From Eutypa lata (lineage: Eukaryota; Ascomycota; Sordariomycetes; Xylariales; Diatrypaceae): a stretch of 64,000 nucleotides of DNA. A program made the translations under genes and the position numbers. A model generated the notes under the pieces. That model ran no database searches, had not been told where the DNA came from, and was given only the letters and a program-made list of their open reading frames with translations. Below are positions 21,565 through 32,287 of this stretch, one piece after another. The stretch is taken from positions 310,001 to 374,000 of the forward strand of contig JAKULF010000008.1 of the NCBI GenBank assembly GCA_022661535.1, read 5' to 3'. Every line of letters starts with the position of its first letter. The stretch's first letter is position 1.

Positions 21565-24079
21565 CTTAACTGTGAATAGGTTCTTAACTGTAGATCGACT
21601 AATTAGTGTCTTGGTGTAAGCTGCCGAGGGATGTCGCTAGATCTGAGATCGGTGAACTGGAGCTTGAACGGTGTCGATTTTTGACTGGATGGAGAATTTC
21701 CAGGTTATGCCCTTCCTCTTTATGGCGAATGAGCTTGGTGTGACGAATCTGTTGATGCCATGTTACCAGATCGACCGTCTCCCTGCTCCCCTTAAGTATC
21801 ATGAAGATTCTAGGACTGATCGGCATCTGTTCGCTCCAGTTTCCTCAACGAAACATAGTTGTGGAACGTCATCCTGCAAGGTACCACCTCAAGAATAGTA
21901 CGGAGCTTACGCGGTCAGGTTTGATTTGTGTCGAAAGAAAGGATTATGACCGCAGCAGTAGGAACATTAACAACAGAGAGATGAGTGGCATTGCTGGCTG
22001 GCGGTATGACACTTTGTTTATACGGGGCTGACCAGGGGTGGTATAGCAACGGTCCCAGGCTTGAGGGACGCCGATAGACCCATCTCTTGGCCAGTCAGGC
22101 CAAAAGGGTCTTGAGGGTCCTTCATCAGATCTCCCACGCGCATAAGATAGATCAGCCTCCTAATTTCTGACGCTTAGTTTAGAGACATGGTTGGTTATCG
22201 ATCCGAAAAGCGAAATTCGCTTGCTATAAGCGGCCTAGCCCACTTTCTAAACATAGCCACCACCTAGTAATCAGGGATCAATTCATTGCTGACCAACTAC
22301 CACAGCCTCCAAAGCCTTGCCAACAGCTTTTTAGTAACTATCAGAACTTAATTTTCAGCTGCGGCTCAATTCTGACGGGGTGCCTGGGTATGAAGCGCTC
22401 ACACTTCAAGGATCTTGTCACGCCTTAGGTAGACTAGTGTACGATGCTGTGCGGTGCGAGGACTACAATTCTTAGACTAACAGTTAGTTCTACCTACTGA
22501 TCACGGCATTTCCCATGGACCATGCCGTTGTTCTGGAGATAGATGGCTTAACGGTGATGTTAACGACGGTTGGGCCTTCTTTGTTATCTATCATTTACAG
22601 GCATTGACCCGACCCGGTAGGATTTCTTAGCCCGTATTAATTGAGGGAATGGCACTTCTGTGCCACACAACAAAGTTTCCTGCACCATATTTGAAGTCCG
22701 TCAGCTTACGAATCTCCGACGGGCTAGGCAGCCATCAATATCTCATACGGTTATACAGACGCCCTAGGCTACGTGCCACGTCGGAGGTCGGACAGTATGC
22801 GCCGCAATGGCCGGCATAGTAGTTTACGGGCGCAATTTTTATTTTTTTATCATTTATTTTATTTTTATAGCGCCCCGTCGCTTGCATCATGTTCATGATT
22901 GGGCGGGCGCATGCTCGTAGTGTTGAGGATCCCACCGGACCTCCAATCATACCAAGCCGGAAGGAGAACGAAGATAAGATCTCGAGCGCATATCGGCCGG
23001 CGGCCCTAGCAGCGGGTCCCCAAAGCCCACCTACGGAGTTAGATAAGGATATGCGGGTTTTATCTATTTAAATACAAAAGTGTCGAACCGGATCGCCTGT
23101 AAGCTGAGTCCAGGTCCAGTTCTTCTTTCTATTCTTTTCCGAGCTCCTCCTAGTTCTAGTAGATGATCTGCGACTTTTTTGACAAATCAAATATTCCCAA
23201 TCGGCAGCGAGGCATTGCGCTTTTGGAACTACGATTTGGTCTGTTTCAGAGAATCCTGTCCTCTATACATATATAGATCATGGGCTATACATATTTTATA
23301 GAACATAGTGCAAAACTAGTGCAGTAGTCTATGTACAGAGTGCAACACCAAGGTGGTGCGCAACATCTGTTAGTCTGACTATCTAGTGGCAGCTGAAAGG
23401 CTGAGCTGCAATACATTCTGTCCCTCGATGCTGTTGGTGCCGTGGGTACTGTGGATATGACATGATCGGTATCCGCGGACCATACATTGATCACCTTCGT
23501 AACCATTCTCCGCTCCATTATTACACTAAACATCATCCAGTCCAACGCCGAGGCAATTCCCATATCGACCGTTGGTGATAGGTATAACCTGGGAGCATCT
23601 CTGACTCATTCAGGACAGAAAACAAGGATGTCACGATTAGCTTTCCGAAAGCGATTGTTGATATTATCAATAAGTCTCATTAATATAGCCAAGACAACAC
23701 CAGTTTGATGTTGTTATGTTCGTATGTATCTGCATTTGCTGCGGCGGTAATAAATGCGGACGCAACTTAGCAAGTTGGTTACTTGGACTATGTCTTCTTC
23801 GTATATCCATATCCAGAGCTATAATGTAGCTGTATAGACCGTACACGAGGTGAGGACGGAATCCCAAATGATAAATTTCACGGTTATTAGCCCAAAAATA
23901 TGCGTACAAGTTAAATATGAACAAGTGTTATCCTCGTAGCCATAAATCTCATGCAGGAATTGTTTGCCTCCTTAAGGGAGCTTTGCTATTTCTGCATATA
24001 CCCCGGCTTACATCTATCTATCTTGTAGCGGACACGATTATCTCATCTCGAGATCCCTGGTCATCTGAGATCGTACAAG

Positions 24080-24392
24080 GTATGATGTTGAAAAAGCCAC
24101 TCACGGTCTAGACTTTAAGAAAAAGACCACTAACGTTATCTTCAGATTGCTCGCTTCCATCATATTCTTAACTCTAGCCGGCTCTAACATCCAGAACATT
24201 CCGTTCAAGTGTGAAGTGGGCCACCTAGTGCCTACCAAGGCAAAGTATGAAGTCGCAGGTAAGATGGCGCAGCAAGAGCTGCGGTCTAAAATGGTAAATA
24301 CCGTAGAATTCTATAGCATTAGATGTGACAGCAGTGGGTTTGGTGATAGGAATGTGGTTGGTCGATCAGGCGAGCTACTGAAGAAAACGTAA
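24080..24392 (+). pseudogene. Possible relic of a small secreted protein
   Basis: The plus frame is open for roughly 100 codons and contains a hydrophobic core like a signal peptide (LLASIIFLTLAGS) followed by a text typical of fungal small secreted proteins (IPFKCEVGHLVP, then YEVAGKMAQQEL). The open stretch is preceded by a TGA and has no ATG before the hydrophobic part, so it is either a second exon whose start exon I cannot find or a relic. No family is assigned. Confidence 0.25.
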
Positions 24393-25504
24393 AGTTCTTT
24401 CAGAATAATTATAATCATCTCGTGCTTGGAACTTCATGTCATCCTCTACATACAAGCTGTGACCAATCTTTTTACAGGAGACCTGAAATAGTGTTATGTT
24501 GTGGCAAGTAATGAAATGTCATATTGGCGTAAAAGTATCTAGAAGGTGTAGTATAGAACCAACAGCCTTAAGTCATAACAGAAATATGGTGTATTACTAA
24601 TGTAGTTCGTCTATGTTGAGATATGATCACATCTTACCACTAACTACTAGTGTACAACATGACCCCTTATGCACCTAGGAGTGTTAGATATTCAATGGCA
24701 TTTATCTCTACGTGGCATATCAAAGGGCACTGATCATATTCCGCGCGATAGTAGTGAGCCTACGCGTAATTGAACTCAGCCACGGTCGGGATGCAAACTT
24801 AGTTCGAGAGGAGACGAACGAGGCCTAACGGCTTGATCCGGCTCCCTGACCCCGGAACAAGGATTGGTGATTTGTGTTAGCCGATGGAAAGGAATATATC
24901 TACGCGGAGCCCTCGGAGACCGGGGAAAAGGATCCACTTGGGTATTGAGATATTCTTATTTTTCGGTTACAGAATCTTCTAATGTTTAGGGTAGTTTTGA
25001 CTGATGGGAGGTTCCATTATGGAGAATGAGTGCCTCCGGTAAAGATTATGTGAAGAGGGCTGTCATAACGACCTCAACACGACCCTGGGACAGCAGGTAA
25101 GATCTCGGTAGTAACTTTTATTGGGTCCAGTGGGCTTGTATAAAACTCACCCGCTGGGAAGTAATTAGCAGATAAGTCTGTCTATACTGTGCTGGAGACC
25201 AGTGCAGGCTTAAGCCAAGATCGAGTTAAGCATTGTAAACAAGAGTTAAGACAACTGATACCGCAGCTATACTGGAGAAAGCAGTTAAAAGTCAAAACCA
25301 AAAAATAAAACACATCGAAATTTTGCTTCCCCTATCCCAACTTAGACCTTAACAGCCGTAGTGCCTCCATTGATGATATATATGGATGCCTAGACGGGAA
25401 AGGGGTGCCGTACTTGTTGCGGCTGAGGCCATCAAATGTGCAAAATAAATGCACCAGGAGACTCAGGTTCAAAGCTTACGATGCAAATTATTTTCAAAAT
25501 CGGA

Positions 25505-25600
25505 ATAAGGAATTGTTTATGTTTTTAATTATGGAAAATGATTAATAAGTATTGAATAAGCGGTCATTATTCGATGTTACGCATTTAAATGCATTATTCA
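25505..25600. repeat. Dispersed AT-rich repeat, copy 1
   Basis: Closely matches 46995-47085: both read TTAATTATGGAA(T)AAT..., then TATTGAATAAGCGGT, then ATTATTCGA..TTACG. The family carries GAATAA/TTATTC inverted motifs, which suggests a short MITE-like element or its remnant. Confidence 0.6.
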
Positions 25601-26039
25601 AATTAGTGACGACCTGCGACATACCATATCACGAGCGGGCTCGCTGTTTCTCGTCATCGTCCGTGGCGCAGGTCCCGTTGGTCTCTACATAGCGCATGAA
25701 AAGGACTAACATAGACTACGTAGTCTTAGCCAGTAGCAGCCCAGCGCCAACATAGGACTTGGAATCTTTTATACGTTGGAAGAAAGCTCGATATAGGAAT
25801 TAATGAAAGCAGGTATTTAAGAATCGTAAAATAGTTGCACGTCTCAGTCTTCCCCATCTACTAGTCACCGCTTCTATGTTGTTACCATCCCCCTCTTCCA
25901 TTTTCAAAGATGATTAGTACATTCAGACTGGATTGCAAAAGACACAGGCTCTGTGCTTGTTCTGCCAATCGCTGACCATTCTACCCTTCTCCCGCTCTTT
26001 CTGAGCCACCTCTAGAGCATGGCCTGATTTTGCAAGCTT

Positions 26040-27515
26040 TTAAATCTTGCACTCTATTTCGTGAACTTGATACAAATGAGTAAAGGTTGCGTCGTCATGC
26101 ATGTCCTTGTCTTCTACTCCCTCAACGTCTCTGGGTAATTGCTGGGCTTTTCTGATTAAGCGCTTGAATTCCTTGATTAAAGGGAGATTCTTCGCCAAGC
26201 CGAGTGATATTGTCAAATTGAACTCGGTATGAGGAGTCCTCTGTGTCTCCAATGGGTTGCAAAGCTCGGGACAGACGTTGAATGCATCTGAATCACATAG
26301 CAGGTCGCGCCCAAGAATAACGTCAGATGGCAGGTCTCGAAGGACTTGGAAAACAGCACTGAATCTTGGGCATGTGTCTTCACCATGTGTTTCGAGTGGT
26401 CCAAGCGGTGCCGTTTCCGGTTCGCACCAGTTCAACGTCAGGTTGTATACTGTAACTTCTCCAACTGTATCTTCCTGTGACCCATCACCGAACTCCAAGC
26501 GCCTTTGAACTTCTTTACGGCGATCGATACGGTATCCCCCTCGCTGCGCGTATGAGAGTGACATGAGGTTTAAGTCGGAGCCAGAATCAGCGATGGCAGT
26601 AACGTTGCGCCCATCGAGGTTGCACCTTATTCGGTTGCGAGGCGATGAGATCCAGAGCACTAGGTCAATAGCGCAAGGCTTGGGCGGACATTCCTCCAGG
26701 ATGTGCCTGTTTTTGCTAAGAATCTGCACTGCCTCTAGGAACGGCATTCCAAGTATAATGGCGGCAGGATAGTTACGGAGGATATGAAACCATTCTTTTC
26801 TAGGCTTATCGAAGCCCTTGACGAGTCGTACATGAGCTCTAGCGCGACCAATTGATGTAGTGAGCTTGCCATTCCCAACCTGGAAGACCCTGACATCCTT
26901 TGGTCTTCGCCTGATTATCAGCCCCTTCTGCTGGGCACACGATTCAGACATTATATTCTTGCAAGAGCCGGAGTCACCATAAGCCAAATCCCCCTTATCA
27001 TCATTATTAATTCTGATGTTCAGTGCGCCACGGCGGTTTTCGATTTTCGGGTGGGAGGGTAAAGAACTAGAGCCAGCATAAGTTAAGCTTATGTTGCTCT
27101 CAAGGTTCTTTATAGCGTTATATACGGCGCGGCGGATTTCGAATTGAGGGGGGACAAGTGCAAATTTAGGCTCATTAACTGAAACTCCTTTGCTCTCCGA
27201 ATCCATTCTTGCCTAGGGTTTCTATTAGCCTTACTGTCCATATATATATCCTGCGAGCGGGCGTAACACGCAACAGATACACCTTCTATAACTAAGAAGG
27301 TTACCTCATACCTTGGATTGCTCTAGAGCCTCTAGCACTAACGCTTCGTCGAAGTCTTCACTCCACCGAAGCTGGAAGAAGGCTCTGGGAGGGAAGGAGT
27401 ATTTTCCAAGGATGAAGCCTTTAAGGAAGTGGTTGTTACGGGCAATATATGTCATCTTCTCCTCTTCCGGTACCACGACCTCATCTGTGTAGGAGTGTCG
27501 AGACTGCGCAAACAT
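26040..27515 (-). CDS. Protein with two tandem retropepsin-like domains
   Basis: Modelled as two exons, 27312-27515 and 26040-27211 (intron GTATGA...CCCTAG, phase 0), giving 458 residues; the second exon alone could also start at its own ATG (27206, 388 residues). Two aspartyl-protease half-sites are present. The first has GDSGS (D148) with ILG about 74 residues later (AAIILGMPFL). The second has ADSGS (D277) with VILGRDLL about 90 residues later. Each half thus shows the D-S-G plus hydrophobic-hydrophobic-G signature of a retropepsin monomer, so the protein could fold as an internal pseudo-dimer. Such genes occur in fungi and probably derive from Ty3-type elements; no reverse transcriptase or integrase is adjacent. 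The frame is intact, arguing for domestication. Substrate is unknown. Confidence 0.7.
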
Positions 27516-28127
27516 GGTGGCCGAGGACTAGCTAGCGACGCGCTTGTTTGTTGAGACGAAGGTTGTCCGGCTCTCTAGGTCTAAAATGTGCTCCGCTAGT
27601 TCAATTGACAGGATAGGATAAAGAGGGCAACTTAATGAAGGGAAGGCAAAAGCCAGAAGCGAATCGGGTCCGGCGACCAGTGCACTCAAATGACGGTTCG
27701 CAATTATGGACTTTCACCCGCTCTGCCCGCGTGGCTTGTGGGTGGAGGTGACTAGTGATGTTTCGCCTCCCATCCGCAATGATTTCCTCCAGTCATCTTT
27801 GCCTGCAATGCCACACACGTAACCATTCGTTATAAGCTCGCTAAACTTTGGTGCCTTCCCATTGGGCAGTTGCAGCTTCGCAATACCGGAATCCCACAAA
27901 ATATGGCTTGCCTAGGCAGACTCGCACCACCCCCTCTACCGCTCGAAAAGGTGAGGCTTAACCCGTCTTCTATGGCATAGCTCATCGAGATCTTGAGCTT
28001 GGAATTGCATTATGGTGCCTGGCCGCGGAAAATCTCGGTGCAGATTCAAACCTGAAACCCCAAAAGTCTATAGAAAATCACATCGATAATTGTTAGCGAA
28101 ATATACAGTGGCCGTTGAAAAGGAGCC
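27516..28127. other. Spacer between retropepsin-like gene and DUF6594 pseudogene
   Basis: Contains the promoter of the minus-strand retropepsin-like gene and the 5' flank of the DUF6594-type pseudogene. No separate gene, RNA or repeat was recognised. Confidence 0.45.
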
Positions 28128-29139
28128 ATGAATGAATCTTTCAGAGGATTCCCAAGACTCGCACATAAAATTGCCCACGATGCCGATAAAACTAACATGA
28201 TATACAGGCGTTTCGATCGCCTCGCTTCACGCAACCTTCTGCTGCTGGAAGCAGAAATCGCGGAACTCGAAGCCAGGCAAGATGAATTTGATGAGGAGGA
28301 TCACAATGAGATCCACAGTGAATTTCTTATGAAAAGTCGCAGCAACTGGAAAACATTTGAGCTTGCGGCGAAGGATAAAACGAATCCCCGGCACGTTAGG
28401 GAGGCTGAACGAATGGAACTGGCAATGACGATCAGAGAAAGGCTTCGTGAGTACTGTAAGTGGTGCCTGAGCTTCTCCACAACCTCACAGATGACTCTAA
28501 CTAATAGCCCTCAGATGAAGCTTTGGCTGTTTACCAGTCACTACTTAACTCGGAGAAACCAGCATCGACGACAGTTAGAGCCATGGGCGACTGGTTCATG
28601 AACAAGGGCTCTGGAAACGAGAGACCCGAGCTCTGGGGCCGCAGCAAGGAACGCTTTTGAGACATTGATGATCTCGTTGCGCTCCGAGTGCCTGCGAACC
28701 AGGACCGCTTATCGCTATTCATAATAAACTATTTTGGAGTCTTTTTCAAGGTATGCTAACTCTAGAATCAGTCAGACCCTTATTAACATTCCGTTATTAT
28801 AGGCCCAGTTCTCGGATGGGCAGTCGAAGGAGATATCCGAAAGGGCGGTTGCCAGGGTCGTTGCCATACTGAGTTCACTCTTGTCTGCTCTAATGCTATT
28901 CGGGTCAATGATCTCACTGTATTTTATACGTAACACCTACGCGTTGCTAAGCATGGTGGGTTGCTGGACAGTACTGTTTTCTGGTTGCGTGGGATTCCTC
29001 ACGAATGCCAAGCGAGACCAGATTCGCAGCAACTGCGGCATATGCTGCAGTATTGGTTGTGTTCGTGAGTGGGACATTCGGAGTAGCTCCTAGTGCAGGA
29101 GACACGGCAGTTAGCTGTAATTGTACACAAAAGCCATAG
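28128..29139 (+). pseudogene. DUF6594-type membrane protein pseudogene
   Basis: Three exons can be rebuilt: 28128-28455, 28515-28750 and 28803-29139, with GTAAGT and GTATGC donors and in-phase joins. The text matches the fungal DUF6594 family: GFPRLA at the start, RRFDRLASRNLLLLEAEIAE, the RLREY motif at the first junction, DIDDLVALR, a hydrophobic C-terminal part (LSSLLSALMLFGSMISLYFI) and NAKRDQI near the end. Two lesions disable it. An in-frame TGA sits at 28658-28660, just before DIDDLVAL, where CGA is a likely ancestor. A 2-nt loss near 29022-29026 shifts the frame; reading on in the other frame restores the family text FAATAAYAAVLVVFVSG. The normal function of the family is unknown. Confidence 0.82.
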
Positions 29140-29561
29140 CAAGTCACTACGACGTTCAGGGTAGGATATCTGACGGGATTTGACAGAAATGAGGTAGCTT
29201 TCGTCCGCGCGATGGCCTTCTGCTGTCTAGGATACCTTCTATACGATCTTGACAAGTATCCCGAGGACACATCCCGTGTCGTTCTTAGCATGATAAGCAG
29301 GTTACGATGGCCGTACGCGATCACCTGACTGCAGTCCATAATACCCTTTTATGAAGCGCCCTTACTAATTACTAGCTAGTTAGGTCCTTTTATTTTTATT
29401 TTCATCTTCTCTACCTAGAACGAAGAAGCCGACAGCACCTACTTTAACTATATAATATGACCAACATGTAAGCAGCAAACTAACACTCCAAAACAACAAA
29501 AAAGGTCCGTAGTCCAAAATGACGTTCTATCACATAAGAGTCAAAAAGGTTGACAAGGAGC

Positions 29562-29568
29562 AAAAAAA
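29562..29568 (-). terminator. Pol III terminator of tRNA-Thr
   Basis: Seven consecutive T on the minus strand begin 8 nt after the tRNA 3' end, the standard RNA polymerase III stop signal. Confidence 0.75.
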
Positions 29569-29575
29569 CAAGATT

Positions 29576-29673
29576 TGCCCACACTCCGGATCGAACGAAG
29601 GATCTTCTCATTACTTTCAAGGGAAAGTCACGTGATTTACGAGTGAGACGCTCTACCACTGAGCCATGCGGGC
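29576..29673 (-). tRNA. tRNA-Thr(CGU) with intron
   Basis: Acceptor arm GCCCGCA pairs with TGTGGGC and is followed by discriminator A. The D-arm is GCTC...GAGC with the A-box text TGGCTCAGTGGTAG. The anticodon stem TCTCA pairs with TGAGA across the intron; the loop reads CTCGTAA, giving anticodon CGU. The T-arm is CTTCG-TTCGATC-CGGAG. The intron of about 26 nt sits in the canonical place, one base 3' of the anticodon. All stems pair, so the gene looks functional. Confidence 0.93.
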
Positions 29674-31808
29674 GTTGATTTCTTGATGATTGGTTGCATC
29701 CTATTATGCTATAGCTAGTTAGTCAACAACATGTTTTGCCGGATATTTCCCTAGTGCGCCAAAGTTGGAACTATTCTCAAAGCCCATCAATATGACCCAC
29801 TTATAACCCCTGGAACACAGGCTCGATATTCACAAAGCATAACTTAGATCGTGATTGTTAATATAAATGCATCAAGGCTAGTTAGTTGGACTTTTGGGTC
29901 TATGGAAAATATGCTTTGAAAATAATGCGCAAAGATAAACAGGTCCCTTCAGTTGCGACATAGAGGTACACAACTATTGGTAAGAACATACGGTCTCTAG
30001 TCTTTAGCTATCTTGTTTTTATAATTACTCCAATAAAGGGGTTATTATAGGACATACCGTTGATATGTTCTTTGGCCCAAGTTAACTTCACTTTGCCCAC
30101 TACCATCCCTTAGATTGAGTATTGATATTTTCTCCTTAATGTTGAGAATTGCTATATTAGTTTAGCACAGTTTCACAGCCACCAGCGAGTCCACACCCTG
30201 ATCCAAGTGTGTCCTCTACATGTCTATATAGTCCACCAACACCGAGCGACCGGGTGCCAGTTCCTAATAAGAGCATTGTTTACAATTCGGATTCGGTATC
30301 CTGTCTAAGCCCCTGTGCAAAAAGTGGCGCATGCTCTTCTTTGATGTAAGTATAAAAGTTGGCTTCGCCTCTGGTATTCCTGTAAGTTTTGAGATCATGC
30401 GATGCCGAACCTGCGAAGGGGATTCGCTTCGGCTGAAAATAATTTGGGCATTATTACTCGGCTCCTGGACTAGCTCTTCTCACTGTCTAGCTGCTAGTAA
30501 CTAATACCAAATGGATTGCAATACGAGACCAGCAAAGAAATTCGTGGTCTCCAATAGGAATCATGTTTCGTGCCATTTTCTTGATATCGCTGTGGTCATC
30601 TTGCTCATATGATTCGGCGCATCCTTCAAGCGTAAAAGGACTATGCATCACATCCTGCAACCATTATGACGGAACCGTGACTCGGTACTTGCTAGACAGA
30701 TTGATAGCTAGGCCAAGGTAATAATCACCAATATAGTCCATTGACAACGGTAATCACAGCAGTAGGACGAGTGTTTCGGGTACAAGGTGCAGACTAAGGG
30801 GAAGTCTCCGATTGCCTACATGAAGGTGGCTTCCTCTCTTTGAGTTATAAATTAGGCATCGATGGTGATCATCCCTACCCCCAAGCGATACTCATCCCTA
30901 TTACTCTGTGCCGCACTATCACCTGCTAGGAATTTTCAGATTATCCGGATTTTCTGGTAACGATATGTTCTAAGAGACTAGAACAATGATACATACCACT
31001 TGTCTAGCATCACAATCTCGATAATTAAAGGGCTTAGCTCTTTGCATTCTTGGAGTTTCTGTCTCGAGGCTAGTATCAACTAAGTATACCATCAAGACAT
31101 ACGTTTAACGGCGAGGCGATACCTGTCGCAGCCTTATCTTTGTGGCCAGTGATGAAAGAAATGATGAACTCATCGTCGAGAATGAAATATACCCAATGCT
31201 TAATTCGACTAGGACACCATGTTTAGACCAACTATCCGATGCTCATTTCAACGCAGATGATATTATCATACCGCTACTTATAGTTAGAGTACCGCTCTTT
31301 CTCACTAGTTGAGAAAAGGAGTCCAGAAATATTCAACATCAAATCCAAGACTCAAGAATCCTGTTATAAATCACCTCAATAGGCCCACTGGATACAACGT
31401 ATCCACATCTCAGCATCATGACAGACTTGCATCACCATACTTACGATCAAATCATACCAATCGCTGACATCACCGAACCTTGCCGACTATCTCAGCTAAA
31501 TATTAAAGGTTTCCATATAATTAGACCCCAGACTTTGAAGCTGAATGCATCGTCCACAACGGCTACTTTCGAGGTATAACATTCCGCCAGGATTTCGATT
31601 TCGTACGCCGTTAACAGTACTTGAAAGTGAAAATGTTAAATTCATTCTATTAACTAAGACATTTTTATGGCATAAAAATTCCTCTTTAAGTTAATAACCT
31701 CACTACAATAAAATGATTGTGATTTTATCGGCAAAACTGTGGATATGCTTGTCCGCTATACGCAGATCACCTATATAATGGGCTAAAACGAGAAAAATTA
31801 TCAGCTCT
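29674..31808. other. Spacer between the two tRNA genes
   Basis: About 2.1 kb, AT-rich, with coding relics on the minus strand (listed at 30997-31208; a further open stretch near 30510-30675 ends in a text like GDHEFLCWSRIAIHL). On the plus strand a 50-codon frame begins with ATG at 31419 (MTDLHHHTYDQ); it has no family and is not called. Confidence 0.4.
30997..31208 (-). pseudogene. Two-exon coding relic of unknown family
   Basis: On the minus strand 31123-31208 and 30997-31069 read as consecutive exons. The first follows a CCTAG acceptor, encodes a text such as HWVYFILDDEFIISFITG, and ends at an ACAG|GTATCG donor. The second starts after ATACTAG exactly in phase and encodes RQKLQECKELSPLIIEIVML before a TG|GTATGT donor. 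In-phase splice signals around two coding-like stretches suggest a real former gene. No start, end or further in-phase exon was found, so it is probably a fragment. Function unknown. Confidence 0.35.
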
Positions 31809-31913
31809 GGCTTTGTGGTCTAGTCGTATGATTGTCGCTTCGGGAATTCCCCACGGGTTAAAAATCTGTGATCCAATTGTGACAGGTCCCGGGTTCAAAT
31901 CCCGGCAAAGCCC
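31809..31913 (+). tRNA. tRNA-Pro(CGG) with intron
   Basis: Acceptor arm GGCTTTG pairs with CAAAGCC and is followed by discriminator C, as in fungal tRNA-Pro. The A-box region reads TGGTCTAGTCGTATGATT. The anticodon stem GTCGC pairs with GTGAC across the intron; the loop begins TTCGGG, giving anticodon CGG. The T-arm is CCGGG-TTCAAAT-CCCGG. The intron is about 32-33 nt. The gene appears intact and is followed by a T-run. Confidence 0.93.
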
Positions 31914-31919
31914 TGATTG

Positions 31920-31924
31920 TTTTT
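31920..31924 (+). terminator. Pol III terminator of tRNA-Pro
   Basis: A run of five T (TTTTTC) begins seven bases after the discriminator base, with a second T-run just beyond it, as expected for RNA polymerase III termination. Confidence 0.75.
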
Positions 31925-32287
31925 CTTTTTGCTCGCCTTGGATATCAAATTACAATATGAATGCATCCTTCTTTTTGCTTCCACTTCTTTTTTTGTTTTT
32001 TTTTGGAGCGAAATCTAATTTTAAACAATGTGATCGACGCGCAGACTCTATAAGTAAGAATGGAAAGAGTGCTGTATGTTTTGATGAAGAGCCCCTTTTT
32101 TGTGATGTTCGGGCCTTGGTAGACCAAAGTCTCATAGCATAAAACCTCTTAACTACTACCCACCAGATATCGATGAACACATAAATAAAAACACGGTAGG
32201 CTATCTTAATCAGAATGATTATAGTGAGAAAACAAGTTTATCAGAACCCTCGTAGGTACAGGTAGAAACCCGGTCCCTCTCCTCATT

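Larger units (their letters stand above)
21565..26039. other. Long gene-poor AT-rich region
   Basis: About 4.5 kb with no intact gene. It starts with the RTA1-like promoter. A decayed secreted-protein-like stretch lies at about 24080-24392 and a copy of a dispersed AT-rich repeat at about 25505-25600; both are listed. Scattered short open frames have neither family resemblance nor credible splice structure. Confidence 0.45.
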
